Notes under the pieces: generated by a model
Databases searched by the model: none
What the model was told of the DNA's origin: nothing
Seen by the model: the letters and a program-made list of their open reading frames with translations, nothing else
Assembly (NCBI RefSeq): GCF_008330945.1
Contig: NZ_CP043489.1
Coordinates: forward strand, 124,001-188,000
Source of the DNA: Labrys sp. KNU-23
GTDB taxonomy: Bacteria; Pseudomonadota; Alphaproteobacteria; Rhizobiales; Labraceae
Length of the DNA: 64,000 nt
Reading direction: 5' to 3'
In this document: positions 19,474 to 28,684 of the stretch, piece after piece
Layout: each line of letters starts with the position of its first letter
Position numbering within the stretch: position 1 is the stretch's first letter
Position numbers and translations under genes: made by a program

Positions 19474-20175
19474 TCATCCCACTTCGACGCTTTCGCCGGG
19501 TTTGGGGGCAAGCACCTTCGTCTTGGTGCCGGAGAGGCCCGCAGCAAAGGCATCGGCATTGCTCACCAGGCCCGGGAAGGTCGCGTAGTGGCAGGGAATC
19601 GCGACCTCCAGATTGAGATAGCGCTTCACGGCGAGCGCCGCAGTCTGAGGCCCCATGGTGTAGCGGTCGCCGATCGGTATCAGGCCGATCTTGGGCTGAT
19701 GCAGTTCGGCGATCAGCGCCATGTCGGAGAAGATGTCGGTATCGCCCAGATGATAGAGCGTAGGCTGTCCAGCAGCCTTGAGGATGAGGCCGTTGGAATT
19801 GCCCACGGCAACGCTGACGCCATTGTCGATCAGGCTGGCGGAATGATCCGCCCTTACCATCGTTACGGTGAATCCGCCCAGATCGACGGTGCCACCGGTA
19901 TTCATCGGTTCGACCTTCTCGACTCCCTTGCCCGCCAGGAAGGTCACCAGATCGGCGTTGGAAACCACCGTGGCTCCGGTTTCGCGCGCCAGCTCGATCG
20001 TATCGCCGACATGATCGGCATGGCCATGGGTAAGCAAGATGTGGCTGATGCCGGCGCTGACAGCGGCACGGTCCCCCCTGAAGGAGGGGTTCCCGCTCAA
20101 GAACGGGTCGAACAGCACGGCTTTGCCGTCGAATTCGACGCGAAAGGCGGCATGGCCGAGCCAGATAATACGCAT
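19474..20175 (-). CDS. UPF0173 metal-dependent hydrolase
   Basis: 233-residue metallo-beta-lactamase-fold protein. It begins MRIIWLGHAAFRVEFDGKA and has the metal-binding motif LTHGHADHVGD, then MVRADHSAS and LGDTDIFSDM, all typical of UPF0173. The function of the family is unsettled; hydrolysis of a phosphoester or thioester is expected from the fold. ATG 20175 has AAGGGA upstream. It is divergent from ruvX, with a dispersed repeat between the two genes. Confidence 0.88.
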   Translation of the reverse strand: MRIIWLGHAAFRVEFDGKAVLFDPFLSGNPSFRGDRAAVSAGISHILLTHGHADHVGDTIELARETGATVVSNADLVTFLAGKGVEKVEPMNTGGTVDLGGFTVTMVRADHSASLIDNGVSVAVGNSNGLILKAAGQPTLYHLGDTDIFSDMALIAELHQPKIGLIPIGDRYTMGPQTAALAVKRYLNLEVAIPCHYATFPGLVSNADAFAAGLSGTKTKVLAPKPGESVEVG

Positions 20176-20305
20176 TTGGATAATCCCTTGAACAATGAGG
20201 TTGGTGTTTGCGTCAGAAAACCATAACGCCCATACCCCGCGAAATGCTATCGGCTTTGGGACAAGGTTCCAATCCCCGGTTGGTGCGTGACGCCCAAGCG
20301 CCGCA

Positions 20306-20392
20306 CCTGGGAGTGCGGGCGTCCTCGCCCGCTCCTGGAAACGTGACATTTGCTGGATGGGAAGAGTGGAGGAGGACGTCCATGCTCCCGGG
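20306..20392. repeat. Dispersed inverted repeat, family 2, copy A
   Basis: The left unit CCTGGGAGTGCGGGCGTCCT and the right unit GAGGACGTCCATGCTCCCGG (20372-20391) are imperfect inverses about 35 bases apart, and the left unit itself folds (GAGTGCGGGCG/CGCCCGCTC). Related elements lie at 25356 and 35616. It occupies the region just before ruvX. Confidence 0.65.
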
Positions 20393-20403
20393 AACGCTTT
20401 GCC

Positions 20404-20868
20404 TTGATCGTTGAACTCTTCGACCTCGCCGAAAACCTGCCCGCCGAAAAGCGCCTGCTCGGCCTTGATCTCGGCACCAAGACGATCGGGCTGGCGCTCT
20501 CTGACGTGATGCTGACCATCGCCTCGCCCCTGGAGACGATCCGGCGCACCAAGTTCACTGCCGATGCCGAACAATTGCTCGGCATCGCCACCCGGCACGA
20601 TGTCGGCGGCCTGGTGCTCGGCTATCCCCTCAACATGGACGGCAGCAAGGGCCCGCGCGCCCAGGCCTCCGAAAGTTTTGCCCGCAATCTGCAACGCCTG
20701 AGTGACCTGCCGGTTGCCCTTTGGGACGAGCGCCTGTCCACGGTCGCGGTGACGAGAACCTTGCTCGAAGCCGACGCCTCGCGTCGCAGGCGCGCGGAAG
20801 TCGTCGACAAAATGGCCGCATCCTTCATCCTGCAGGGTGCCCTGGATCGCCTGGGCTACGGGCGATAG
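20404..20868 (+). CDS. ruvX: Holliday junction resolvase-like protein RuvX (YqgF)
   Basis: RNase H-fold protein of about 154 residues implicated in ribosomal RNA 5' end maturation and anti-termination, and named as a putative Holliday junction resolvase. Motifs: LLGLDLGTKTIGLALSD (first acidic residue), VLGYPLNMDGSKGPRA, LWDERLSTVAVTR (second acidic) and VDKMAASFILQGALD (third). There is no ATG in a sensible place. The TTG at 20404 gives the family length (LIVELFDLAENLP...), and an upstream TTG at 20350 would add residues drawn from the repeat. Conserved neighbour of gatC in rhizobia. Confidence 0.88.
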   Translation: MIVELFDLAENLPAEKRLLGLDLGTKTIGLALSDVMLTIASPLETIRRTKFTADAEQLLGIATRHDVGGLVLGYPLNMDGSKGPRAQASESFARNLQRLSDLPVALWDERLSTVAVTRTLLEADASRRRRAEVVDKMAASFILQGALDRLGYGR

Positions 20869-20978
20869 CCGCATCGAAACCTTATCGGACTGCAAAGCCC
20901 TTGAGCTGCCGGCGCTCGCTATATGCGCAATTTGTTGCGCCGCGGCGTTGCCGGGCAGAACCGGGACGACGAAATGCG

Positions 20979-21956
20979 TCAGCGCCCGTGCTGTTCCAGC
21001 GCCTCTATCACCGTCCTGGGGACTTCGATGGTATCGCCCGCGCGCTTGCGGCCGGGAATATGCACCCCCTTGCCGGACAGTCTCCTCAACTGCTCCTTCA
21101 GGCGGCCGGCAAAGCCCGGTTCCAGGAGATCGGGCTTCAGGGCGAGGACGAACAGGCCGGCGCCCGGGCTTTTCTCGCCAGTCATGAAACGGGGGGCATC
21201 GAGCGACCAGTTCGCTCCGCTGATGCCAGCGGCCAGCACCTCCACCATCAGGGCGATATTGCCGCCGCGCGCGCCGCCGAAAGCCAGCAGCGCTCCCTTG
21301 ACCGCCTCACGCGCATCGATTGTCGGACGTCCCTGCGCATCGATGGCCCAGCCTTCGGGAATGGCTTCGCCCTTTTCAGCGGCGCGCCGAACATTGATAA
21401 AGGCGGTGGCACTGGAAGCCTGGTCGATCAGCAACGGCAACTCCCCCGCCACGGGCGCCGCGAAAGCCAGCGGATTGGTGCAATAGACCGCCTCGCTGCC
21501 CAATGCGGCTGCCATCAGGGCAGGTCCGTTGGAAGCGGCAATGGCCACCAGCCCGTTTTCGGCCAGGCGGCGCACATAATACCCCAGTTCGCCGGTGGTA
21601 TAGGAGTTGTGCTGGGCGAAGACCGCCAGCCCATACAGACCGGCCCGGCCACACAACTCCTCGAAGGCCCGATCGAAACCGAGCTGGGCGATGCCGCCCT
21701 TCGCGTTGGAGCGGATGATGGCCAAGGCCTGATCATCGAGTTCCGGTTCAGCCCCGGTAGCGATCCGCCCAGAGGTAAAACCGACCAGGTAATCGCGGAG
21801 GTGGGCGAGCCCCACCGAGGAGCGCCCAACCCATTCGGCGGAGACGATGGCATCGGCCAGCGAGCGCGCGATCGCTTCACCGGCGCCGGCCGCCCGGCAA
21901 GCCCCGTGGGCGAGGGTCCAGGCGGCCTCCCGCCCCAATCTTACAACATCCGACAT
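20979..21956 (-). CDS. Malate/L-lactate dehydrogenase (Ldh) family oxidoreductase
   Basis: 325-residue NAD(P)-dependent oxidoreductase of the Ldh/YlbC type, which reduces 2-oxoacids or related imines. Features include SAEWVGRSSVGLAHLRDYL, AQHNSYTTGELGYYVRRLAE with the catalytic His region, AIAASNGPALMAAALGSEAV, YCTNPLAFAAP and a GGARGGNIALMVEVL segment. Start ATG 21956. The substrate cannot be told; malate, lactate, ureidoglycolate, sulfolactate and piperideine-carboxylate enzymes share this fold. The MHS transporter gene lies next upstream on the same strand with 118 bases between, so a shared organic-acid role is possible. Confidence 0.85.
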   Translation of the reverse strand: MSDVVRLGREAAWTLAHGACRAAGAGEAIARSLADAIVSAEWVGRSSVGLAHLRDYLVGFTSGRIATGAEPELDDQALAIIRSNAKGGIAQLGFDRAFEELCGRAGLYGLAVFAQHNSYTTGELGYYVRRLAENGLVAIAASNGPALMAAALGSEAVYCTNPLAFAAPVAGELPLLIDQASSATAFINVRRAAEKGEAIPEGWAIDAQGRPTIDAREAVKGALLAFGGARGGNIALMVEVLAAGISGANWSLDAPRFMTGEKSPGAGLFVLALKPDLLEPGFAGRLKEQLRRLSGKGVHIPGRKRAGDTIEVPRTVIEALEQHGR

Positions 21957-22074
21957 CTGCGACTACCAACTCCCAAACCCTCCTGCGATCTGCCGGAATC
22001 GACAGGAATCGGCAAGACATATCCAAACGAAGCGTCAGAACAACCGAGCATTCATGCTCCAATGCCCTGTTGCT

Positions 22075-23370
22075 CTAGAATGCCGAAGCCGGGTCCGGCC
22101 GGCTGCTGGCCAGCTTCGTGCGGTAGATGAGCAAAGCCGCGATCAACCCGCAGGCAGCCGCCGCCGACAGCCACAGCCCCGGTGCCGCCTTGTTCTGCAG
22201 CAGGGAAATCAGCCAGGTAGAGATCGCCAGCGAAAAACCGCCGAGCGCGGTAGCGAGACTATAGGCGAGCGAAAATCCCGTGGTGCGGACATGGGCCGGC
22301 ACGATCTCGGTCAAGGCCACCACCATGGCGCCGTTATAGCTGCCATAGAGGAAGGAAAACCACAGCTCGACCTCCAGCATGCGTACAAAGCTGGGGGCGC
22401 TGACCAGCCAGGACAGGGCGGGATAGGCGGTCACCAGCATCAGGAACGAGAAGGTCGCCAGGATGGGGAAGCGCCCGATGCGGTCCGACAAAGCCCCCAT
22501 CACCGGCAGCCAGATGAAGTTCGAAATGCCGACGCACAAAGTGACCACCAGGGCATCGGACTCCGACAGCTTCAGCACGCTCTTGCCGAAGGTCGGCGTG
22601 TAGACGGTGATCAGATAGAAGGAGACGGTGGTCATCAGCACCAGCATCACGCCGAGCAGCACGACCTGCCAGTTCTGCAGCAGCGAAGACACCGCTTGCC
22701 GTAGGGTCGGGCGGACATGGCGCGCTTCGAATTCGGCTGTCTCCTCCAGGCTGCGGCGCAGGAAAAACAGCAGCGGCACGATCATGCAACCGATGAAGAA
22801 GGGAATGCGCCAGGCCCACTCCGTGATGGTCTGCGGCACGAAGAGGTGATTGAGCGCATAGCCGATCAGGGCAGAGACCACGATGGCGACCTGCTGGCTG
22901 CCGGACTGCCAGGAGACATAGAAACCCTTGTTGCCCGAGGTCGCCATCTCGGCGAGATAGACCGAGACACCGCCCAGTTCCACGCCCGCCGAAAAGCCCT
23001 GCAGCAGCCGCCCGACCAGCACGAGGATCGGCGCCAATACGCCGATGGTGGTATAGCCCGGCACGAAGGCGATCAGCACGGTGCCCATGGCCATGATGCC
23101 GAGCGTGACGATCAGTCCCTGCCGACGACCGATGCGATCGATGTAGGAGCCGAGAAACAAGGCGCCGAGCGGGCGCATCAGGAAGCCTGCACCGAAAGTC
23201 ATGAAGGCTTGCAGAAGGGAGGTCGTTTCGTTCTGGGAGGGAAAGAAGGCTTGCGAAATCTGGGTCGCATAGAACCCGAACAGAAAGAAATCGAACATTT
23301 CGAGGAAATTGCCGCTGGTGACCCTGAGTACGGTCCCCGCCTTGGACTGACCTGCCGCCGCGCCTGCCAT
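22075..23370 (-). CDS. MHS-family MFS transporter, citrate/tricarballylate type
   Basis: 431-residue inner-membrane proton symporter with twelve predicted helices. The loop motif [20 protein letters not shown] between helices 2 and 3 and [20 protein letters not shown] identify the metabolite:H+ symporter group. Overall wording ([33 protein letters not shown]) resembles citrate-proton and tricarballylate transporters (CitA/TcuC). ATG 23370 follows GGGAAGAA. It stands upstream of the Ldh-type dehydrogenase on the same strand, consistent with uptake and oxidation of a carboxylic acid, but the substrate is inferred only from resemblance. Confidence 0.82.
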   Translation of the reverse strand: MAGAAAGQSKAGTVLRVTSGNFLEMFDFFLFGFYATQISQAFFPSQNETTSLLQAFMTFGAGFLMRPLGALFLGSYIDRIGRRQGLIVTLGIMAMGTVLIAFVPGYTTIGVLAPILVLVGRLLQGFSAGVELGGVSVYLAEMATSGNKGFYVSWQSGSQQVAIVVSALIGYALNHLFVPQTITEWAWRIPFFIGCMIVPLLFFLRRSLEETAEFEARHVRPTLRQAVSSLLQNWQVVLLGVMLVLMTTVSFYLITVYTPTFGKSVLKLSESDALVVTLCVGISNFIWLPVMGALSDRIGRFPILATFSFLMLVTAYPALSWLVSAPSFVRMLEVELWFSFLYGSYNGAMVVALTEIVPAHVRTTGFSLAYSLATALGGFSLAISTWLISLLQNKAAPGLWLSAAAACGLIAALLIYRTKLASSRPDPASAF

Positions 23371-23476
23371 GAGCGTTCTTCCCGACTATTCTGGTTTGTT
23401 CGCCCCCCGGCATAAGCATTAAGAGCCAGCCACTGCGCCCGGACAAGGGAAATATTCCGGCAGCCGACAGAGGGAG

Positions 23477-23506
23477 CGGCCCTTCCGGAATCATCCGGAA
23501 GGGCCG
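23477..23506. terminator. Perfect hairpin downstream of ABC-F gene
   Basis: CGGCCCTTCCGGA (23477-23489) is the exact inverse of 23494-23506 around ATCA. It lies 19 bases past the ABC-F stop codon on the minus strand, between that gene and the transporter start. Confidence 0.65.
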
Positions 23507-23524
23507 TGGCCGGGTTGGAAAGAA

Positions 23525-25054
23525 TCAGCTCCCCGCCTCGCTGACGGCGGCAAAGAACGCCTCCGGCCCGTCCGCCTCGATCAGCTTCCTGCCTTCGATC
23601 ACCCAGAAGCGATTGCCGACGCCGCGCACGAAACTCCTGTCATGCGAGACCAGCAGGCAGCTGACATTGGGGCGCAGCAACTCTGTCTCCAACGCTTCCT
23701 GCCCATCGATGTCGAGATGGTTGGTCGGCTCGTCGAGGAGATAGAAATTCGGTTCGGCCAGCCTCAGCATCAGCAGACCCAGACGTGCCTTCTGGCCACC
23801 GGAAAGCTGGCCGATCGGACGGGTCTGCTTCTCGATCGCCACACCGACCCCGGCCAGCAAGGAGCGCGCCCGCTGGTCGCCGACCTCGAAGCGGTGGGTC
23901 AGGGCATGATGCGGCGTCTCGGCGTTGTCGAGATCAGCCAGGGCCTGGTCGCCATAGCCGAGCACCAGTGCTGGGGTGGCCTTGACGCCTTCCGCATCGG
24001 TCTGCGGCTGCTCGATCGCACGGCGCAGCAAGCTGACGAGGCGAGTCTTGCCCGCGCCATTGGCGCCGAGCAGAACGATGCGATCGCCCTGGCAGATGAA
24101 GCGCTTGCCGGTCCGGAACAGCAGCGTGCCGTCGGGGGTGGTCACGGCGGCGTCATCGAAGGTGACCAGCACCTTGGCATGCGTGCCCTGGCTGGCAAGC
24201 CGGACAGCGCCGGCCGGACGCTCTTGATGGGCGGGCTTTGCCGCGCCCTCCAAACGCTCGGCGCGCTCCTTGAGCTGCTTGGTCTTGATGACCAGGAGAT
24301 CGCTGCCGGAGTTGATGCCGATATTGTTCAGCTTCGCCGCCTGCTTGCGCAATTGCTGGGCTGTCTTGATATCGCGCTGATAGCGCCGTTCGTCCGCGGC
24401 GTCGGCTTCCTCGAGTGCTGTCCGGGCCCTTGAATACGCCAGGGGAAACACTTGCGAATGCTCCGGCCGCAGGAACAGGGTGCGGTTGGTGGTCGCGTCG
24501 AGGAAGGCCCGGTCATGGCTCGCCACCACCACGGGCACGTCGCGCGGCAAGGCATTGAGCCAATCCTCCAGCAAGGCGATCTTGGCGAGGTCGAGATGAT
24601 TGGTCGGCTCGTCGAGCAGCAGGAGATCGGGCTCCCTGACCCAGACGCGTGCGAGCATGGCCAGCCTGAGCCATCCCCCGCTCAATTGCCCGAGTGGTCT
24701 TTGCCGCAGGATCTCGGGAACCTGCAGCGAATCGAGCGTGACGTCGACGCGCCAGCCCTCGCTCGCCTGGGCCTCCGCCGACAAGGCCGAGAGGACGGCC
24801 TCGTAAAAAGGCATCTGGAGCAAGGCCGTCGGCACATGCTGCTCGACGTGGCCGATCGTCAGGCCGCGCGACTTGACGATATCCCCCTCCCCTGGATCCA
24901 TCGTGCCGGCGATGCAACGCAGGAGGGTGGATTTGCCACGGCCATTTGCCGCCACCAGGCCGATACGGTCGCCGGCATTGATGGTGAGGTTGAGTTGCGA
25001 AAAAAGCGGGGCGCTCAGCGTCACGCCGAGGTTGCGCAGGGTAATCAGGCTCAT
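23525..25054 (-). CDS. ABC-F family ATP-binding protein
   Basis: 509-residue soluble protein with two ABC domains and no membrane segments. Walker A sequences are AANGRGKST and GANGAGKT; signature motifs are LSGGWLRLAML and LSGGQKARLGLLML; both Walker B motifs read LLDEPTNHLD. The inter-domain linker is basic and helical (about 205-265), as in ribosome-binding ABC-F proteins that act at the E site or confer antibiotic protection. Which subfamily it belongs to cannot be decided without alignment. Start ATG 25054. Confidence 0.9.
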   Translation of the reverse strand: MSLITLRNLGVTLSAPLFSQLNLTINAGDRIGLVAANGRGKSTLLRCIAGTMDPGEGDIVKSRGLTIGHVEQHVPTALLQMPFYEAVLSALSAEAQASEGWRVDVTLDSLQVPEILRQRPLGQLSGGWLRLAMLARVWVREPDLLLLDEPTNHLDLAKIALLEDWLNALPRDVPVVVASHDRAFLDATTNRTLFLRPEHSQVFPLAYSRARTALEEADAADERRYQRDIKTAQQLRKQAAKLNNIGINSGSDLLVIKTKQLKERAERLEGAAKPAHQERPAGAVRLASQGTHAKVLVTFDDAAVTTPDGTLLFRTGKRFICQGDRIVLLGANGAGKTRLVSLLRRAIEQPQTDAEGVKATPALVLGYGDQALADLDNAETPHHALTHRFEVGDQRARSLLAGVGVAIEKQTRPIGQLSGGQKARLGLLMLRLAEPNFYLLDEPTNHLDIDGQEALETELLRPNVSCLLVSHDRSFVRGVGNRFWVIEGRKLIEADGPEAFFAAVSEAGS

Positions 25055-25217
25055 GGGAATTCTCTGGTCCGGACCGGCGATCGCGGCATCCCCGGCACGC
25101 AGCCATCGAGGGACGCAGGCGAAGGCACGGTGTTTGACGATGCACAGTCACGAGCCGGGGCTCGCTCTGCACGGCCAAGAAGGGCAGACCAGTACGGGTT
25201 GGATACGACCTCTGGTC

Positions 25218-25243
25218 AGCCCTGCAAACGCGTTTGCAGGGCT
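25218..25243. repeat. 26-base perfect palindrome
   Basis: AGCCCTGCAAACG (25218-25230) is followed without spacer by its exact inverse (25231-25243). With no loop it is better suited as a protein-binding dyad or a cruciform than as an RNA hairpin. Confidence 0.8.
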
Positions 25244-25355
25244 TGGACTGGGCCACGCTGGCGATGATGATCGCAACGAATAATCATGCGCAGCCCTCCT
25301 TTCCCGGTTCGAGTATCGTCTCGCCGATAGCATTGGTCCAAGGGATAGGCAAGAG

Positions 25356-25441
25356 CCTGGAAGTGCGGACGTCCCGGTCCGCTCTTGATGGCCTCACACC
25401 GATGGAGGAAAGATGTGGGCAAGGATGCCCGCGCTCCCAGG
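25356..25441. repeat. Dispersed inverted repeat, family 2, copy B
   Basis: The left unit CCTGGAAGTGCGGACGTCCC and the right unit GGATGCCCGCGCTCCCAGG (ending 25441) are imperfect inverses about 45 bases apart. Same layout as copies at 20306 and 35616. It ends 62 bases before the pyrB start. Confidence 0.65.
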
Positions 25442-25502
25442 AATGAGGTGGAAAAACACGCAAGGCGCATCTCCTGTCTTGCTGCCGTCGCTGCTGCAGC
25501 CT

Positions 25503-26465
25503 ATGAAGTCGGCTTTGATGACAAAGCCAGCTCCAGCGACTTATCCGCACCGCCACCTCCTCGGCATAGAAGGCCTGACGGAGAGCGATATCCTCAGCCT
25601 GCTCGACGAAGCCGACGAGCACATCGCCTTCAACAGGCAGGTCGAGAAGAAATCGTCCGCCCTGCGCGGGCGTACCCAGATCAACCTGTTCTTCGAGCCC
25701 TCGACCCGCACCCAGTCCTCCTTCGAACTGGCGGGCAAGCGGCTCGGCGCCGATGTGATGAACATGTCGGTCGGCTCGTCCTCGGTGAAGAAGGGCGAGA
25801 CGCTGATCGATACAGCCGTCACCCTCAACGCCATGCGGCCGGACGTGATCGTGGTCAGGCACAACCAGGCCGGCGCCGTGCATCTCCTCGCGCGCAAAGT
25901 CGATTGTGCCGTGGTCAATGCCGGCGACGGTGCCCATGAGCATCCCACCCAGGCCCTGCTGGATGCCCTCACAATCCGTCGCAACAAGGGGCGCATCGCC
26001 GGGCTGACGGTGGCCATCTGCGGCGACATCCTGCATTCCCGCGTTGCTCGCTCCAACATCCTGCTCCTCGCCACGCTGGGAGCCCGCGTCCGCCTGATCG
26101 CGCCCACCACCCTGCTCCCGGCCGGCATCGACCGCTTCGGCGTCGAGATCTTCAAGGATATCCGGGAAGGTCTCCGCGACGCCGACATCGTGATGATGCT
26201 GCGCCTCCAGCGCGAGCGCATGGCCGGCGCCTTCATTCCTTCGACCAAGGAATATTTCCGCTATTTCGGCCTGGACGAGGAAAAGCTCGGCTTTGCCAAG
26301 CCAGATGCCCTGGTGATGCATCCCGGCCCGATGAATCGCGGGGTGGAGATCGATACCGCCGTCGCCGACGGTGCCCAGTCTCTCATCCGCGAGCAGGTCG
26401 AAGCGGGCGTCGCCGTCCGCATGGCGGTGCTCGAAGCCCTTGCCCGCAACCTGCCGAATGTCTGA
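25503..26465 (+). CDS. pyrB: Aspartate carbamoyltransferase catalytic subunit
   Basis: About 320 residues. It joins carbamoyl phosphate to aspartate, the first committed step of pyrimidine synthesis. Motifs: [19 protein letters not shown] (carbamoyl phosphate loop), [12 protein letters not shown] with the mobile Lys, [27 protein letters not shown] and [14 protein letters not shown]. An ATG at 25518 ([17 protein letters not shown]) is an equally likely start, since neither has a strong ribosome site. No pyrI regulatory gene is present. It overlaps the dihydroorotase homologue by eight bases. Confidence 0.95.
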   Translation: MKSALMTKPAPATYPHRHLLGIEGLTESDILSLLDEADEHIAFNRQVEKKSSALRGRTQINLFFEPSTRTQSSFELAGKRLGADVMNMSVGSSSVKKGETLIDTAVTLNAMRPDVIVVRHNQAGAVHLLARKVDCAVVNAGDGAHEHPTQALLDALTIRRNKGRIAGLTVAICGDILHSRVARSNILLLATLGARVRLIAPTTLLPAGIDRFGVEIFKDIREGLRDADIVMMLRLQRERMAGAFIPSTKEYFRYFGLDEEKLGFAKPDALVMHPGPMNRGVEIDTAVADGAQSLIREQVEAGVAVRMAVLEALARNLPNV

Positions 26466-27792
26466 GGGGAACTGGAAGTTGAATAACGCTCGCCCTCTGG
26501 CCCCGGTCAACGCCCTTCTCGCCAATGCTCTGCTGACCGATCCCGCAGCGGGCACGCAGCAACGCGGCGGCCTGCTGATTCGCGACGGCGTCATCGCCGA
26601 TATCGGGGCCCATCTCACCGCCGGCGCCGTCGGCTCGGATACCGCCATCATCGATTGCGATGGCCAGGTCGTCGCTCCCGGCCTGGTCGACATGCGGGCC
26701 GTGACGGGCGAGCCCGGCGCCGAGCATCGCGAAACCCTCGCCACCGCCTCCCAGGCCGCGGCGGCCGGCGGCGTCACCACCATCGTCTGCACGCCCGAGA
26801 CTCATCCGCCGATCGACGATCCCGCCGTGGTCGATTTCGTGCTGCGCCGCGCCCGCGATACCGCCATCGTGCATGTCCATGCCATGGCCGCGCTGACCAA
26901 GGGGCTTGCCGGGCAGGAGATGACCGAGATCGGCCTGCTCGGCGAAGCCGGGGCCGTCGCCTTCACCGATGGCGCCCGCAGCGTGATGAATGCGCGCGTA
27001 ATGCGCCGGACGCTGACCTATGCACGCGACTTCGACGCCCTCATTATCCATCACACCCAGGACAGGGACCTGGCCGGTGATGGCGTGATGAACGAGGGCG
27101 AATTTGCCAGCCGGCTCGGCCTGCCGGGCATCCCCGCCGAAGCGGAAGCCATCCTGCTGGAACGGGACATGCGCCTGGTCGCCCTGACCGGTGGGCGCTA
27201 CCACGCCGCCACCGTCACCTGCCGCGCCTCGCTGGAGGTGCTGCGCCAGGCCAAGCAGGACGGGCTCGACGTCACTGCTTCCACCTCGATCAATCATGTC
27301 ACCCTCAACGAGAACGACATCGACGGCTTCCGCACCTTCTGCAAGGTATCGCCGCCCCTGCGCCATGAGGATGACCGCATGGCCCTGGTGCAGGCGGTCA
27401 AGGATGGGCTGGTCGACGCGATCGTCTCCGATCACAATCCGCAGGACGTCGAGACCAAGCGTCAGCCTTTCGCCGAGGCCGCCGATGGCGCCATCGGCCT
27501 GGAAACCATGCTCTCGGCCGGCCTGCGTCTGGTGCATGATGGCTCGCTCGACCTGATCGGCCTGTTGCGGGCTCTTTCGACGCGACCGGCGCAGATCCTG
27601 CGCCTGCCCGGCGGCACGCTGGCCAAGGGAGCGAGCGCCGACGTCATCGTCTTCGACCCGGACGTTCCCTTCGTCCTCGATGCCGCCAAGCTGCGGTCAC
27701 GCTGCAAGAACTCGCCCTTCGATGGTGCACGCCTCAGCGGCCTGGTCTCCCGGACCTTCGTTGCCGGTCACCAGGTGTTCGAGCGAGGCTGA
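26458..27792 (+). CDS. Dihydroorotase homologue, probably inactive (PyrC')
   Basis: 444 residues of the type I dihydroorotase family, but the metal-binding HxH expected after PGLVD is missing: residues 74-87 read [14 protein letters not shown], where active enzymes have a DxHxH motif. The second ligand region ([12 protein letters not shown]) also lacks its usual His pair. Other family stretches remain ([36 protein letters not shown]). Such PyrC' proteins pair with aspartate carbamoyltransferase as structural partners, which fits the eight-base overlap with pyrB. The active dihydroorotase must be encoded elsewhere. ATG 26458 is used; TTG 26479 is an alternative. Confidence 0.9.
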   Translation: MSEGNWKLNNARPLAPVNALLANALLTDPAAGTQQRGGLLIRDGVIADIGAHLTAGAVGSDTAIIDCDGQVVAPGLVDMRAVTGEPGAEHRETLATASQAAAAGGVTTIVCTPETHPPIDDPAVVDFVLRRARDTAIVHVHAMAALTKGLAGQEMTEIGLLGEAGAVAFTDGARSVMNARVMRRTLTYARDFDALIIHHTQDRDLAGDGVMNEGEFASRLGLPGIPAEAEAILLERDMRLVALTGGRYHAATVTCRASLEVLRQAKQDGLDVTASTSINHVTLNENDIDGFRTFCKVSPPLRHEDDRMALVQAVKDGLVDAIVSDHNPQDVETKRQPFAEAADGAIGLETMLSAGLRLVHDGSLDLIGLLRALSTRPAQILRLPGGTLAKGASADVIVFDPDVPFVLDAAKLRSRCKNSPFDGARLSGLVSRTFVAGHQVFERG

Positions 27793-27842
27793 GGGCCTGC
27801 CTCGATAGTCGAAAGGGTGTTGAGAAGGGCTCAGCCTCTGTC

Positions 27843-27866
27843 ATGCCCGGGCTTCGTCCCGGGCAT
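27843..27866. terminator. Hairpin after the pyrC' gene
   Basis: ATGCCCGGG (27843-27851) and CCCGGGCAT (27858-27866) flank CTTCGT. This kind of GCCCGGG hairpin is common between genes in Rhizobiales. It lies 50 bases past the pyrC' stop. Confidence 0.65.
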
Positions 27867-27886
27867 CCAGATACCAATTCTGGGCG

Positions 27887-27940
27887 ACGCGTCACTTCTG
27901 CATTGCCGGGAGGAATCCCGGCAATGCAGAAGTGACGCGT
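27887..27940. repeat. 25-base perfect inverted repeat with GGAA loop
   Basis: Positions 27887-27911 are the exact inverse of 27916-27940, separated by GGAA. The arm contains ACGCGTCACTTCTGCATTGC. It sits between the converging pyrC' and Ivy-like genes next to a second hairpin, so transcription termination from either side is the simplest role. Confidence 0.8.
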
Positions 27941-27978
27941 TTGCTGAATACTCGGTCCCCCTGACGCGCGGACCGATA

Positions 27979-28416
27979 TTATTCGTCGAATGCCTGGTCC
28001 AAGGCCTGTTTCTGCGCAGCATTGGGGCCGCCGAGATAGACCGGCTTGTCGCCGTCGCGGATCTCGGCCCAGCCCTGGCGGCCATCCGCCGTGAACAGGA
28101 AGACGCTGCCATATTCCGCACAGGTCACGTTGGTCGGGCAGACCATGGCGACGCGATAGGGCGAACCGTCGACGCTCACCTGCTTGGAGCCGAAGGTCAT
28201 ATAGTCGCCCTTGCGCTTGAGGACGCCGGACAGATAGTCGGGAACGGGCGACAATTCCTTCAACAAGGCAGCATAGGCGCTCTTGTAGGGTTGCCCCTTC
28301 ACCAGCCGGTCCAGGGCGGGGAATTCCTTCTCAACCTGTTCATTATAGCTGGGCTGCTGTGCGAGGGTGGCGCCGGTAAGACCGAAGAACAAGGCCCCAG
28401 CCACAATTGCACGCAT
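27979..28416 (-). CDS. Ivy-like secreted lysozyme inhibitor
   Basis: 145 residues: signal peptide (about 1-19, ATLAQQ) and a compact domain with a cysteine pair in MVCPTNVTCAEYGSVFLF, then GWAEIRDGDKPVYLGGP. This matches the layout of the Ivy family (inhibitor of vertebrate c-type lysozyme), in which a short loop between two cysteines plugs the lysozyme active site. The loop here is CPTNVTC rather than the CKPHDC of the enteric protein, so inhibitory activity is uncertain. AAGGAG lies six bases upstream of ATG 28416. It would protect the periplasmic peptidoglycan from host or predator lysozyme. Confidence 0.6.
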   Translation of the reverse strand: MRAIVAGALFFGLTGATLAQQPSYNEQVEKEFPALDRLVKGQPYKSAYAALLKELSPVPDYLSGVLKRKGDYMTFGSKQVSVDGSPYRVAMVCPTNVTCAEYGSVFLFTADGRQGWAEIRDGDKPVYLGGPNAAQKQALDQAFDE

Positions 28417-28684
28417 CGATATCTCCTTCATTCGATCTCCGCTCACAAAGCCGGCACATTCACGATGACGCGGCATCCATAGTAAGAACAGCATTGAACT
28501 ACTTCGGCCCTGCAGAAAAGTCTCGGCGCTCTCCCGGGTCATCGGTCGGCATAGACGCTGCCGGGCGCAAGGAAAAGCTGCCCATCTCTTCCAACCGCGG
28601 AAGGAAGAAAGATTTTCGTGGCCGGTGCCGGGGTTGTGGCGATAGTGTGCAGCACCGTCCACGTCCTCCCAATGCGAGTTATCG

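Larger units (their letters stand above)
25055..25502. other. 448-base divergent intergenic region before pyrB
   Basis: No supportable gene. The region lies between the divergent ABC-F and pyrB starts. It holds a 26-base perfect palindrome (25218-25243) and a family 2 dispersed repeat (25356-25441). Promoters for both genes should be here; I could not pick out convincing boxes. Confidence 0.6.

Noticed and set aside
26371..26457. Longer start for pyrC' inside pyrB
   Set aside because: The extra residues are frame-shifted pyrB sequence; the ATG at 26458 already overlaps pyrB and gives a normal N-terminus.
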